Below are positions 7,443 to 16,542 of a stretch of DNA of 59,178 nt, piece by piece. The stretch comes from Kitasatospora sp. DSM 101779 (lineage in GTDB: Bacteria > Actinomycetota > Actinomycetes > Streptomycetales > Streptomycetaceae), in NCBI RefSeq assembly GCF_025655475.1, contig NZ_JAHTIK010000001.1, positions 5,850,503-5,909,680 on the forward strand. Direction: 5' to 3'. How positions within the stretch are numbered: the first letter of the stretch is position 1; each line of letters starts with the position of its first letter. The notes beneath the pieces were generated by a model. That model searched no databases. It had not been told where the DNA came from and was given only the letters and a program-made list of their open reading frames with translations. Made by a program: the position numbers and the translations under genes.

Positions 7443-10400
7443 GTGCACTACGGCATCCTCGGCACCACCACGGCCCACCACGACGACGGCACCCCGGTAC
7501 CGCTCGGCGGAGCCCGGCTGCGCGCCCTGCTGGCCGCGCTCGCCCTGCGCCAGGGCCGGCCCGTCCCGGCCGACCTGCTGGTCGACGAGGTGTGGGGCGA
7601 CGAACCGCCGCAGGACTCCTCCGCCGCCCTGCAGACCCTGGTCGGCCGGCTGCGCCGCACCATCGGCCGCGAGGAGATCGGCTCCGGGCCGGCCGGCTAC
7701 TGGCTGACCGGTCGCCGCACCGACGCCGACGACTTCCTGCGGCTCGCCGCCGACGGCCGCCGGGCCCTCGCCGCCGGCGACCACCAGGAGGCCGCCGACC
7801 GGCTGCACAGCGCGCTCGCGCTGTGGCGTGGCCCGGCCCTCGCCGACCTGCCCGACCGGGCCGGCCCCGCCGTCCGGCTGGAGGCCCGGCGCGAGGAGGC
7901 CCGGCGGCACCGGATCACCGCCGACCTCGCCCTCGGCAACACCGCCGACCTCACCGCCGAACTCGCCGAACTCTGCGAACTGCACCCGCTCGACGAGCAG
8001 TTGCACGCGCTGGCGATCCGCGCCCTGCGCGCCGAGGGCCGCACCGCCGAGGCCCTGCAACGCTACGAGGACACCCGCCGCATCCTGGCCGACCGGCTCG
8101 GCACCGACCCCGGCCCGGAGCTGCGGGCCCTGCACGCCGAACTGCTGGCGCCCGCACCGGCCGCCGTACCGGCACCCGCCGCGGCGCCCGCACCGGCCCC
8201 GGCGCCCGCACCGGCCGCCGCCGTCCTGACCGTCCCGGCCGTGCCGACTGCCGCGGCCGGCAACCTCCGGCCCCGGCTCACCAGCTTCGTCGGCCGCGAC
8301 GGCGATCTCACCGCCCTCGGCCGCGCCCTGACGGCGGGCCGGCTCACCACGCTCACCGGCCCCGGCGGCTCCGGCAAGACCAGGCTCTCCGTGGAGGCCG
8401 GCCGTGCCGCCCAGCGCGGCGGCTCCTGGCCGGACGGCGTGTGGATGGTCGAGCTCGCCCCGCTGGAGGACTCCCTGGCCGTCCCCGGCGCCGTCGCCGC
8501 CGCGCTCGGCCTGCGCGAGACGGTGCTGCACACCGGCGGCGCCGTCGCCGAGGTGATGGACGCCCGCCGCAGCGACCCCGTCCGCCGGCTGGTCGAGCAC
8601 TGCGCCCCGCGCCGGATGCTGCTCGTCCTCGACAACTGCGAGCACCTCGTGCAGACCGCCGCCGAACTCGCCGACCGGCTGCTCGCCGAGTGCCCCGGGC
8701 TCACCGTCCTCGCCACCAGCCGGGAGCCGCTCGGCGTCCCCGGCGAGGCCGTGCTGCCGGTCGAGCCGCTGCCCGACCCGGCCGCGCTGCGCCTGCTCGC
8801 CGAACGCGGCGCCGCCGCCCGGCCCGGCTTCGACCCCGCCGAGGACCCGGAGGCCTGTGCCGAGATATGCCGCCGCCTGGACGGCCTGCCGCTCGCCATC
8901 GAGCTCGCCGCCGCCCGGCTGCGCGGCCTGACCCCGCGCCAGCTCGCCGACCGCCTCGACAGCCGGTTCGCCCTGCTCACCGCCGGCTCCCGCACCCTGC
9001 TGCCCCGCCAGCAGACCCTGCGCGCCGTCGTCGACTGGAGCTGGGACCTGCTCGGTGAACGCGAACGCGCCGTGCTGCGCCGGCTCTCCGTCTTCGCCGG
9101 CGGCTGCACCCTGGAGGCCGCCGAGCAGGTCGTCGCCGACGGCACGCAGGTACGCCGCGAGGACGTCGCCGACCTGCTGCTCTCCCTGGTCGACAAGTCC
9201 CTGGTGGTCGCCGACCTGGAGAACGGCCCGCGCTACTGGATGCTGGAGACCATTCACGAGTACGCCGCCGAGAAGCTCGCCGAGGCCGGCGGCGACGGCG
9301 CCGCGCAGCGCCACGTCCGCTCCTTCCGCGAGCTCGTCCGGATCGCCGACCACCACATCCACGGGCACGAGCAGATCGACCGGCTCGCCGAGCTCGACGG
9401 CGAGCAGGAGAACATCCGCGCCGCGCTGCGCACCGCCGTCGAGCTCGGCGACGAGGAGGAGGCGCTCGTCCTGGTGCTCGGCATGAGCTGGTTCTGGTCG
9501 CTGCGCGACAACCGGCGCGAGGCCCGCGAGTGGTACGACGCGGTCTGCGCGCTCGGCCCCGACGCCTACGCCGACGACGCGCCGAAGCCGGTGCCGCTGG
9601 AGGCCGACCCGCTGGACGCGCCGCCGCCGCTGCCGCAGGAGATGCTGGACGAGGCCCGTCGGCAGGTCCAACTGCACCGCCTGGTCGACCTGTTCACCGG
9701 CAACATGGCGGCGATCGGCGACCCGGCCGCGATCGAGCTGGCGAACCGGGTGCTGGCCACCTACACCCCGGACCTGCCGCAGTCCTACCGGTTCCCGGCG
9801 CTGCTGCGGGTGTTCGCGGTCTTCCTCTCCGGCGAGCTGGACCGGATGCGCGAGACGATGGACGACGCCGTCGACGGCTGCCGCCGGTACGGCCGCCCGC
9901 TGGATCTCGCCTTCGCCCTGCAACTGCGGGCCCGGCTGCTCAACGACTGGGTCGGCGGCCTCGACCAGGCGGTCGCCGACAGCGCCGAGGCGCTGGACAT
10001 CTTCACCCGCCTCGGCAATCGCTGGGGCATGTCCGAGGCGCTCTCCGCGCAGGCCGAGAACGCCGCCAAGCAGGGCGACGGACTGCGGGCGGCAGAGGCC
10101 TACCGGCAGGCCATCGAGATCGCCGCCGAGCTCGGCGCCTGGCAGGAGGTGCCGCTGCTGGAGGTCCGGCTCGGCGAGGCGCTGTTCGAGTTCGACGAGG
10201 CCGACGGCGAGCGGCGGATCCGCGAGGCGCTGGAGTCCGTCCGGGCCGCCAACCACGCGGCCGACGGCACGATGCTCTACGGCCGGCTGGTGCTCTGCAA
10301 CATCCTCACGCAGCGCGGCGAGTACGCCCGGGCGCTGGCGGAGCTCGACCGGCTGGAGATGAACAACCGGGCGTTCGGGCCGATCGTGCCGGGGGTGTTC

Positions 10401-10820
10401 GAGGGCATCGTCGCCTGTATCCGCGGCTGGGTCACCGCCCGGGCCGGCGACGCGCCGCGCGGCCTGGAACTGCTCGCCGTGGGACGCCGGGAGATGAAGG
10501 GCGTGCCCGGCGGGGCGACCGCCTTCGCCGAGCACATGGCGGTGATGCTGATGCTGCCGGCCACCGGCATCGTGCTGGCGCTCGCCGAGCAGCAGGAGGA
10601 CCCGCGGCCCGCGGCCGGCCGGGCGGCCGTGCTGCTCGGCGCCCACGACGCCCTGCACGGCAGCCGCGGCTCGTACATGGAGCGCCGGGAGCGCGACCGC
10701 ATGGCGCAGGTGCTGACCGGCCTGCTCGGCGCCGAGGCGTACGAGGCCGGGTACGCCGAGGGCGGCCGCCTCACCCTCTCGGAGGCGGCCGCCCTGATGG
10801 ACGACCCCGGCGCCTTCTGA
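7443..10820 (+). CDS. AfsR/SARP-family transcriptional regulator with NB-ARC ATPase
   Basis: A large cytosolic regulator of 1125 residues. An OmpR-type winged helix comes first (LRALLAALALRQGRPVPADL, VDEVWGDEPP), then the BTAD all-helical domain (to about 240, LDEQLHALAIRALRAEGRT). An Ala/Pro linker follows, then an NB-ARC-like P-loop ATPase with Walker A GPGGSGKT (about 306-313) and Walker B LLVLDNCEHL (about 393), and a long helical, TPR-like C-terminus. SARPs activate secondary-metabolite genes by binding heptamer repeats; the ATPase and TPR parts sense unknown signals. The GTG at 7443 follows CAGAAT by six bases, so the mRNA may be leaderless. No biosynthetic cluster is adjacent, so it may be pleiotropic. 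Confidence 0.88.
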   Translation: MHYGILGTTTAHHDDGTPVPLGGARLRALLAALALRQGRPVPADLLVDEVWGDEPPQDSSAALQTLVGRLRRTIGREEIGSGPAGYWLTGRRTDADDFLRLAADGRRALAAGDHQEAADRLHSALALWRGPALADLPDRAGPAVRLEARREEARRHRITADLALGNTADLTAELAELCELHPLDEQLHALAIRALRAEGRTAEALQRYEDTRRILADRLGTDPGPELRALHAELLAPAPAAVPAPAAAPAPAPAPAPAAAVLTVPAVPTAAAGNLRPRLTSFVGRDGDLTALGRALTAGRLTTLTGPGGSGKTRLSVEAGRAAQRGGSWPDGVWMVELAPLEDSLAVPGAVAAALGLRETVLHTGGAVAEVMDARRSDPVRRLVEHCAPRRMLLVLDNCEHLVQTAAELADRLLAECPGLTVLATSREPLGVPGEAVLPVEPLPDPAALRLLAERGAAARPGFDPAEDPEACAEICRRLDGLPLAIELAAARLRGLTPRQLADRLDSRFALLTAGSRTLLPRQQTLRAVVDWSWDLLGERERAVLRRLSVFAGGCTLEAAEQVVADGTQVRREDVADLLLSLVDKSLVVADLENGPRYWMLETIHEYAAEKLAEAGGDGAAQRHVRSFRELVRIADHHIHGHEQIDRLAELDGEQENIRAALRTAVELGDEEEALVLVLGMSWFWSLRDNRREAREWYDAVCALGPDAYADDAPKPVPLEADPLDAPPPLPQEMLDEARRQVQLHRLVDLFTGNMAAIGDPAAIELANRVLATYTPDLPQSYRFPALLRVFAVFLSGELDRMRETMDDAVDGCRRYGRPLDLAFALQLRARLLNDWVGGLDQAVADSAEALDIFTRLGNRWGMSEALSAQAENAAKQGDGLRAAEAYRQAIEIAAELGAWQEVPLLEVRLGEALFEFDEADGERRIREALESVRAANHAADGTMLYGRLVLCNILTQRGEYARALAELDRLEMNNRAFGPIVPGVFEGIVACIRGWVTARAGDAPRGLELLAVGRREMKGVPGGATAFAEHMAVMLMLPATGIVLALAEQQEDPRPAAGRAAVLLGAHDALHGSRGSYMERRERDRMAQVLTGLLGAEAYEAGYAEGGRLTLSEAAALMDDPGAF

Positions 10821-10852
10821 CGCCGTGCCGGGCGGAAGTCCGGCGCGGCGTC
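10819..10852. terminator. Bidirectional terminator
   Basis: A 13-bp stem with one G-U pair (10819-10831 and 10840-10852) and an 8-nt loop overlaps the stop codons of both the convergent AfsR-like gene and the ABC permease gene. Confidence 0.65.
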
Positions 10853-11666
10853 AGGTCCGCTTGCGGAAGCGGGCCACGGCCAGCGGCGCGGTGACGGCGG
10901 TGATCGCCACCGACCAGGCGAGCACGATCGTCACCGAGTGGGTGAGCGGGCCGCCGTTGATCAGGTTGCGGCAGGCGTCGGCCAGCGCGGACAGCGGGTT
11001 GTACTCGGTGAAGGCCTGCAGCCAGCCGGGCATGGTGGTGGTCGGCGCGAAGATCGAGCTGCCGAACTGCAGCGGCATCATGACCAGCATGCTGACGCCC
11101 TGCACGGCCTGGGCGCTGCGCAGCGACATGCCGAGCAGCATCGAGATCCAGACGATCGACATGCCGAACAGCAGGGACAGGCCGACCGCAGCCAGCAGCT
11201 GCAGGAAGCCGGTCTTGATCTCCAGCCCGAGGATCATCGAGAAGCCGATGAGGATGGTGAAGGAGACCAGGCCGCGGCAGGTCTCGGCGACGATCTTGGA
11301 CAGCAGCACCGCGGCCCGGCCGATCGGCAGGGTCCGGAAGCGGTCCATCACACCGGTCTGGAAGTCGCTGTTCAGTCCGGTGCCGACGGCCATCGCCAGG
11401 TTGAGGCCGGTGGTGCCGAGCAGGCCCGGGATCATGTACTGGATGTAGTCGTGCTGGCTGCCGGAGACCGCGCCGCCGAAGACGTAGACGAACAGCACGG
11501 TGAAGATGATCGGGATCAGCAGCGCGTCGAGCATCGACTCCGGGTCGGCCTTGATCCGCATCAGGTTGCGGCGGGTCAGCGCGCCGACGTGGCGCAGGTG
11601 TCCGGCGAGGCCGATCCGCGGGTCGTCCGCGTGGGCGGTGGCGGGGGCGAGGGTGGCGGCGGTCAT
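10851..11666 (-). CDS. ABC-2 type transporter permease (DrrB-like)
   Basis: A 271-residue membrane protein with about six hydrophobic segments. It is typical of exporters of the daunorubicin-resistance DrrB type (TRRNLMRIKADPESMLDAL, FRTLPIGRAAVLLSKIVAE). It forms the membrane channel for the ATPase encoded just upstream. Its ATG overlaps the ATPase stop (ATGA), so the genes are translationally coupled. The likely role is export of a hydrophobic small molecule or drug; the substrate is unknown. Confidence 0.88.
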   Translation of the reverse strand: MTAATLAPATAHADDPRIGLAGHLRHVGALTRRNLMRIKADPESMLDALLIPIIFTVLFVYVFGGAVSGSQHDYIQYMIPGLLGTTGLNLAMAVGTGLNSDFQTGVMDRFRTLPIGRAAVLLSKIVAETCRGLVSFTILIGFSMILGLEIKTGFLQLLAAVGLSLLFGMSIVWISMLLGMSLRSAQAVQGVSMLVMMPLQFGSSIFAPTTTMPGWLQAFTEYNPLSALADACRNLINGGPLTHSVTIVLAWSVAITAVTAPLAVARFRKRT

Positions 11667-12673
11667 GCCACGGGCTCCTTGTCGAGGATCGGGGCGGCGG
11701 GGGCGGACGGCTTGCCGGTGATGGCGAGGAAGACCTCGTCGAGGCTGGGGAGCTTGGTGTCGATGCCCGCGATGCCGAAGCCGCGGGTGCCGAGGACGCC
11801 GACGACGGCGGTGAGCTGGTCCTCGCCGGTGAGCTGCACGGAGAGCAGGCCGGTGTCGGCGGAGAAGGTGGCGGCGACGCCGGCCTCGTGCAGGCAGCGG
11901 GCCATCTCGGGCAGTTCGGCCGGGTGCAGCGGGCGGACCTGCAGCGTCTGGCCGCCGACCTGGGTCTTGAGCTCCTCGATGCCGCCGGCGGCGATGACCC
12001 GGCCGCGGTCGATCACGGTGAGCTCGTGGGCGAGCTGCTCGGCCTCCTCCATGTACTGGGTGGTCAGCAGCACGGTGGAGCCCTCGGCGACCATCCGCTG
12101 GACCTCGTCCCAGACCTCGTTGCGGGTGCGCGGGTCGAGGCCGGTGGTGGGCTCGTCCAGGTAGAGGACCTTCGGGCGGCCGATCATCGAGGCGGCGAGG
12201 TCGAGACGACGGCGCATGCCGCCGGAGTAGGTCTTGGCGGGCCGTTTGGCGGCCTCGGTGAGCGAGAAGCGCTCCAGCAGCTCGCCGGCGCGGGCCTTGG
12301 ACTCCTTGGCGGAGAGGTCGAGCAGCCGGCCGATCAGGTAGAGGTTCTCGTAGCCGGAGAGCAGCTCGTCCACCGAGGCGTACTGGCCGGTGAGGCCGAT
12401 GGTGCGGCGCAGCTGCTTGGGCTGGCGCAGCACGTCGTAGCCGCCGACGACGGCGGTGCCCGCGTCCGGCTTCATCAGGGTGGAGAGGATCCGCACCAGG
12501 GTGGTCTTGCCGGCGCCGTTCGGGCCGAGCAGGCCGAGCACGGTGCCCTCGCGGACGGTCAGGTCGACGCCGTCGAGCGCACGGGTGGCGCCGAAGGTCT
12601 TGACGATGCCGCGGACCTCCACGGCGTGGTTGCGGGGCCCCCGGTCGTTCGGGGCGGTGGCGATCGGTGTCAT
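11663..12673 (-). CDS. ABC transporter ATPase (DrrA-like)
   Basis: The 336-residue ATPase powers the DrrB-like permease. Walker A is GPNGAGKTT, the ABC signature is YSGGMRRRLDLAASM, and Walker B runs VLYLDEPTTGLD. The C-terminal extension after about residue 230 matches the DrrA regulatory domain (VIAAGGIEELKTQVGGQTLQ). The operon is transcribed toward the convergent AfsR-like gene. DrrA-type pumps give self-resistance in antibiotic producers, but many are housekeeping exporters of unknown substrate. Confidence 0.9.
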   Translation of the reverse strand: MTPIATAPNDRGPRNHAVEVRGIVKTFGATRALDGVDLTVREGTVLGLLGPNGAGKTTLVRILSTLMKPDAGTAVVGGYDVLRQPKQLRRTIGLTGQYASVDELLSGYENLYLIGRLLDLSAKESKARAGELLERFSLTEAAKRPAKTYSGGMRRRLDLAASMIGRPKVLYLDEPTTGLDPRTRNEVWDEVQRMVAEGSTVLLTTQYMEEAEQLAHELTVIDRGRVIAAGGIEELKTQVGGQTLQVRPLHPAELPEMARCLHEAGVAATFSADTGLLSVQLTGEDQLTAVVGVLGTRGFGIAGIDTKLPSLDEVFLAITGKPSAPAAPILDKEPVA

Positions 12674-12804
12674 GTCCCACAGACTGCCCGGGCCCGCTGT
12701 CGCCGCTCTGTCGTCCGACTGCCAGCGCGGGTCCGGCCGCCGCCGTCCGCTGTCACCCCACTGTCACCCCGCTGACGATCCGCTGTCGGCGCCCCGGTAC
12801 GCCG

Positions 12805-12837
12805 ACGGCGCACCCGCCGCGGGGGCGGGTGCGCCGT
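12805..12837 (-). terminator. Terminator after panB
   Basis: A perfect 14-bp inverted repeat (12805-12818 and 12824-12837, arm ACGGCGCACCCGCC) with a 5-nt loop lies about 55 nt beyond the panB stop. Just beyond it, at about 12690-12790, the motif CTGTC recurs several times with no evident function. Confidence 0.65.
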
Positions 12838-12891
12838 GGCGCTGCGTCAGCCGGTGCGGTGCCGTCGGCCGGCCGGCAGGCTGTGCCGGGG

Positions 12892-13758
12892 TCAGCTGAA
12901 GCTGTGCTCGGGCGCCGGGAAGGTACCCGCGGTGACCTCGGCCGCGAACTCGCGGGCGGCGTCGCCGAGGACGGCCCGCAGGTTGGCGTACTGCTTGACG
13001 AACTTCGGCACCCGGCCGGCCGTCATGCCGGCCATGTCCGTCCAGACCAGCACCTGGGCGTCGGTGCCGACGCCCGCGCCGATGCCGACGGTCGGGATCG
13101 CCAGCTGCTCGGTGACCTGGGCGGCGAGCTCGGCGGGCACCGCCTCCAGCACCACGGAGAAGGCGCCGGCCTGCTGCACGGCCTTGGCGTCGCGCAGCAG
13201 CTGGTGGGCGGCCTCGTCGCCGCGGCCCTGGACGGGGTAGCCGCCGAAGGCGTGCACGGACTGCGGGGTGAGGCCGATGTGGGCCATCACCGGGATGCCG
13301 GCCTCGACCAGCAGCTCGATCGAACGGGCGCTGCGCTCCCCGCCCTCCAGCTTCACCGCGCCGACGCCGGCCTCCTTCATCAGGCGGGCGGCGTTGTGCA
13401 TCGCCTGGGCCGGCGACTCCTGGTACGAGCCGAAGGGCATGTCGCCGACGACGAGGGCCCGCTTGGTGCCGCGGACGACGGCCGCGGAGAGCATCACCAT
13501 CTGGTCCATGGTCACCGGCACGGTGTTCTCGTAGCCGAGGTGGCAGTTGCCGGCCGAGTCGCCGACGAGCAGCACCGGGATGCCCGCCTCGTCGAAGACA
13601 CCGGCGGTCAGCGCGTCGTAGGCGGTCAGCATCGCCCAGCGCTCGCCCTGCTGCTTGGCCCTGGCCAGGTCGCGCACGGTCACGCGCCGGTTGGTGATGC
13701 CGCCGTAGAGCACGGTGCCTTCCTGCGACGGGGCAGGCTGAAGCGGAGAAGCGTTCAT
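12892..13758 (-). CDS. panB: 3-methyl-2-oxobutanoate hydroxymethyltransferase
   Basis: First committed step of pantothenate and CoA synthesis: adds a hydroxymethyl group from methylene-tetrahydrofolate to alpha-ketoisovalerate to give ketopantoate. The 288-residue TIM barrel shows the usual motifs: MLTAYDALTAGVFDEAGI, LLVGDSAGNCHLGY (metal-binding Asp), DMPFGSYQ, AVKLEGGE and the catalytic Glu in SVVLEAVPAEL. The start MNASPLQPAPS is preceded by AGGAG nine bases away. A 30-residue N-terminal tail precedes the catalytic fold, as in other actinobacteria. It appears monocistronic. Confidence 0.95.
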   Translation of the reverse strand: MNASPLQPAPSQEGTVLYGGITNRRVTVRDLARAKQQGERWAMLTAYDALTAGVFDEAGIPVLLVGDSAGNCHLGYENTVPVTMDQMVMLSAAVVRGTKRALVVGDMPFGSYQESPAQAMHNAARLMKEAGVGAVKLEGGERSARSIELLVEAGIPVMAHIGLTPQSVHAFGGYPVQGRGDEAAHQLLRDAKAVQQAGAFSVVLEAVPAELAAQVTEQLAIPTVGIGAGVGTDAQVLVWTDMAGMTAGRVPKFVKQYANLRAVLGDAAREFAAEVTAGTFPAPEHSFS

Positions 13759-13918
13759 CGAACAGGCTCCTGAAGGGTTGTCGTCTCGTGGCGCCGTACG
13801 GCGTCCCCGGATCTGCTCCCATGCTTGCACGCCGCCCGCCCGCCGCAAAGACCCGGGGCACGGGCCGTCCGTCCCCCTCTGCTCGCCGCCCGGTCCGGAA
13901 CCCTTTACCCAGACTTTG

Positions 13919-13941
13919 CGATACGGGTCCGTCTCGTATCG
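13919..13941. promoter_or_regulatory. Inverted-repeat operator 1 for the MFS/TetR unit
   Basis: CGATACG (13919-13925) and CGTATCG (13935-13941) form a perfect 7-bp inverted repeat with a 9-bp spacer upstream of the DHA2 exporter. A second related repeat lies 52 bp downstream centre to centre. It is the likely binding site of the TetR protein encoded after the exporter. Confidence 0.55.
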
Positions 13942-13970
13942 AAAAACGGGCTACGCTTGAGCCGAACGGG

Positions 13971-13994
13971 TTACGAGACGCCATCGGCTCGTAA
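13971..13994. promoter_or_regulatory. Inverted-repeat operator 2 for the MFS/TetR unit
   Basis: TTACGAG (13971-13977) and CTCGTAA (13988-13994) form a perfect 7-bp inverted repeat with a 10-bp spacer. Its CTCGTA half matches operator 1. A TACGCT hexamer at 13952-13957, between the two operators, is a possible -10 box. Confidence 0.55.
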
Positions 13995-14035
13995 GTCCGC
14001 ACAGGCTCTTTTCGTACGGACGGGGAAACCACGCC

Positions 14036-15643
14036 ATGACCACCGCCGCGCCTCCGCGCACACCGGGCACACCCGAAGCAGTCCACCGCCAACGCTGGGC
14101 GATCCTGGGCACCCTGATCCTCGCCCTGCTCGTCGTCGTCCTCGACAACTCGATCCTCAACGTGGCGATGAAGACGATCGCCCAGCCCGCCCCCACCGGC
14201 CTCGGCGCCAGCCAGAGCGACCTCGAGTGGGCCATCAACTCCTACACCCTGGTCTTCGCCGGCCTGCTCTTCACCGCCGGCCTGCTCGGCGACCGGCTCG
14301 GCCGCAAGTGGTCCCTGCTCGGCGGCATGGCCGTCTTCGGCCTCGGCTCGCTGCTCTCCGCGGTCGCCGACAGCCCCGGCCAGCTCATCGCCTTCCGCGC
14401 GGTCATGGGCCTCGGCGGCGCCTTCGTGATGCCCGCCACCCTCGCCATCATCATGAACGTCTTCGACCGCAAGGAGCAGCCGAAGGCGATCGGCATCTGG
14501 GCCGGAGCGGTCGGCCTCGCCATCGCCATCGGCCCGATCACCGGCGGCCTGCTGATCGAGCACTTCTGGTGGGGTTCGGTCTTCCTGGTCAACGTGCCGA
14601 TCGTGATCGTCGCCCTGGTCGCCATGTCGATCCTGGTGCCGAACTCGCGCGACCCCAAGCCCGGCAAGCTCGACCCGGTCGGCGTGGTGCTCTCCGTGAT
14701 CGGCCTGGTCGCGCTGATCTACGGCATCATCAAGGGCGGCGAACTCGCCGACTTCACCGCCACCGGCGCCTGGGTGCCGATCCTGATCGGCCTGGTCGCC
14801 CTCGCCGCCTTCGTCCTCTTCGAGCGGCGCACCGCCCACCCCGCGCTGGACGTCACCTGGTTCCGCAACCGGGTGTTCTCCGCCTCGGTCGTCGTCATCG
14901 GCGTGGTCTTCTTCGCACTGATGGGCGTCTCCTTCTTCGGCGTCTTCTACACCCAGAGCGTCCGCGGCTACAGCGCCCTGCAGTCCGGCATGCTGATGCT
15001 GCCGCTGGCCGCCGCCCAGATGGCCTTCGCCCCCCGCGCCCGGCTGGTCGTCGACCGCTTCGGCGTCCGCGCCACCTGCGCCGGCGGCATGGCCCTGATC
15101 GTGGTCGGCTTCCTCGGCTACCTGCTGCTCGGCACCACCACGCCGATCTGGGTGCTGGTCGTCATCGGCTTCGTGATGGGCGCCGGCATGGCCCACGTCA
15201 TGCCTCCGGTCACCGTCGCCATCATGGGCTCGCTGCCCCGCGAGAAGGCCGGCGCGGGCTCCGCCATCAACAACACCTTCCGCCAGGTCGGCGGCTCGCT
15301 CGGCGTCGCCGTGCTCGGTGCGGTGCTGTCCACCGTGTACCGGGACGGCATGAGCGACCACCTGGACAAGCTCCCCGCCGGTATCCGCGACAAGGCCGGC
15401 GAGTCCCTGGAGGCCACCCTGGCCGTCGCCGAGCGCACCCGGACGCCGGGCCTGGTCGCCCCCGCCGAGGACGCCTTCGTGCACGCCATGCACGTGGTCG
15501 CCGGCCTCTCCGCCGGCATCACCGCCCTCGGCGTGGTGCTCGCCCTGGTGCTGCTGCCCGGCAGGGCCCCGGCCGCCCCGGCCGCCGGCCCCGTCGCGGA
15601 CGGCACCCCGGCCGACAGCGAGCCGCGCCCGACCAGGGTCTGA
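14036..15643 (+). CDS. MFS drug exporter, DHA2 (EmrB/QacA-like) family
   Basis: A 535-residue plasma-membrane antiporter with about 14 hydrophobic segments. Helix 1 contains LLVVVLDNSILNVAMKTIA (motif D1), loop 2 is GDRLGRKWSLLGGMAVFG (motif A), and motif C reads GIWAGAVGLAIAIGPITGG. Family members expel drugs or self-made antibiotics. The TetR gene 42 bp downstream and the twin operators upstream suggest ligand-induced expression. The residues that set substrate choice cannot be read. Confidence 0.9.
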   Translation: MTTAAPPRTPGTPEAVHRQRWAILGTLILALLVVVLDNSILNVAMKTIAQPAPTGLGASQSDLEWAINSYTLVFAGLLFTAGLLGDRLGRKWSLLGGMAVFGLGSLLSAVADSPGQLIAFRAVMGLGGAFVMPATLAIIMNVFDRKEQPKAIGIWAGAVGLAIAIGPITGGLLIEHFWWGSVFLVNVPIVIVALVAMSILVPNSRDPKPGKLDPVGVVLSVIGLVALIYGIIKGGELADFTATGAWVPILIGLVALAAFVLFERRTAHPALDVTWFRNRVFSASVVVIGVVFFALMGVSFFGVFYTQSVRGYSALQSGMLMLPLAAAQMAFAPRARLVVDRFGVRATCAGGMALIVVGFLGYLLLGTTTPIWVLVVIGFVMGAGMAHVMPPVTVAIMGSLPREKAGAGSAINNTFRQVGGSLGVAVLGAVLSTVYRDGMSDHLDKLPAGIRDKAGESLEATLAVAERTRTPGLVAPAEDAFVHAMHVVAGLSAGITALGVVLALVLLPGRAPAAPAAGPVADGTPADSEPRPTRV

Positions 15644-15685
15644 GCACGTCACCGGGGTCCGAGCACATCAGGAGAGAATGGCGCC

Positions 15686-16357
15686 ATGCACACCGAACCG
15701 ACCGTCTCGGCATGCGGCGCAGGCGAGGACGGCCCCGCCGCGGAGCTCTGCGCTCCGCGCCGGGGCCGCCCGCGCAGCGAGGCGGCCGAGCAGGCCATCT
15801 TCGCCGCCGTCGAGGACCTGATGGAGTCCGGCAAGAGCCTGTCGGAGCTGTCGATCGAACGGATCGCGGCCGCCGCGGGCGTCGGCAAGGCCACCATCTA
15901 CCGGCGCTGGCCCAACAAGGAGGCCCTGCTGGTCGAGGTCGTCGCCCGGCTGGAGTCACCGCTGCCCGAGCCGAGCGGCGGCACCGTCCGCGAGGAGCTC
16001 GTCCGCATGGTCGACTACATGCGCAAGCGAGGCCTCGCCAAGCGCTCCCGCTGGATGCTCAAGTCCGCCCTCAGCCAGATGAACGCCTGGCCGGAGCTGC
16101 GCGAGGCCTACCAGGAGCAGGTGGTCAAGCCCCGCCGCGAGCTCGCCCGCGCGATCGTCCGCCGCGGCGTCGACGAGGGGGTCCTCCGTTCGGACCTCGA
16201 CGTCGAGCTGGTCTGCGAGATCGTCATCGGCCCGATCCTGCTGCGCTCCGTGCTCTGGGACGAGGCCCCGCTGGACGACCCGGACCTCGCCGAGCAGATG
16301 GTCGACGCCGTCCTCAACGGGGTCGGCGCACAGCCGTCCGGAGGGCGTTCCCGCTGA
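15686..16357 (+). CDS. TetR-family transcriptional regulator
   Basis: A 223-residue repressor. The DNA-binding helix-turn-helix is RGRPRSEAAEQAIFAAVEDL to IAAAAGVGKATIYRRWPNKE (about residues 25-75). The rest resembles the TetR_C_16 type (LVCEIVIGPILLRSVL). The start has AGGAGAG upstream. It sits in the same transcription unit as the DHA2 exporter and probably represses it through the two inverted repeats at 13919-13994. Confidence 0.88.
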   Translation: MHTEPTVSACGAGEDGPAAELCAPRRGRPRSEAAEQAIFAAVEDLMESGKSLSELSIERIAAAAGVGKATIYRRWPNKEALLVEVVARLESPLPEPSGGTVREELVRMVDYMRKRGLAKRSRWMLKSALSQMNAWPELREAYQEQVVKPRRELARAIVRRGVDEGVLRSDLDVELVCEIVIGPILLRSVLWDEAPLDDPDLAEQMVDAVLNGVGAQPSGGRSR

Positions 16358-16542
16358 TCCGGGGCGTGCCGCAACCTTCCGGGGCACTCGCGCGTCCCTG
16401 CCGTCATAGGCTGAGCCGAGAATACGACCGGGAGTGTGCGGCGGGTCCCACCGACCTGCCGCACACTCCCGCCCGGCGCGGCCGGAACGGGCACGGACCA
16501 TCCCGGCGGGAACGAGACGCCGGGTGCGGAGGAGCGGGGCGC

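Noticed and set aside
7278..10658. Long minus-strand frame antisense to the AfsR-like gene
   Set aside because: Low-complexity Gly/Gln/Val shadow that runs on into the real M50 gene frame; the plus strand carries clear domain motifs.
12690..12790. Recurring CTGTC motif as a CRISPR or iteron array
   Set aside because: Spacing is irregular, copies are only 5-7 bp and there are no spacers; no CRISPR array was seen anywhere in the window.
15646..15672. Direct repeat GAGCACGTCA/GAGCACATCA before the TetR gene
   Set aside because: Short, imperfect and between co-directional genes; likely coincidence, and the twin inverted repeats upstream of the exporter are better operators.
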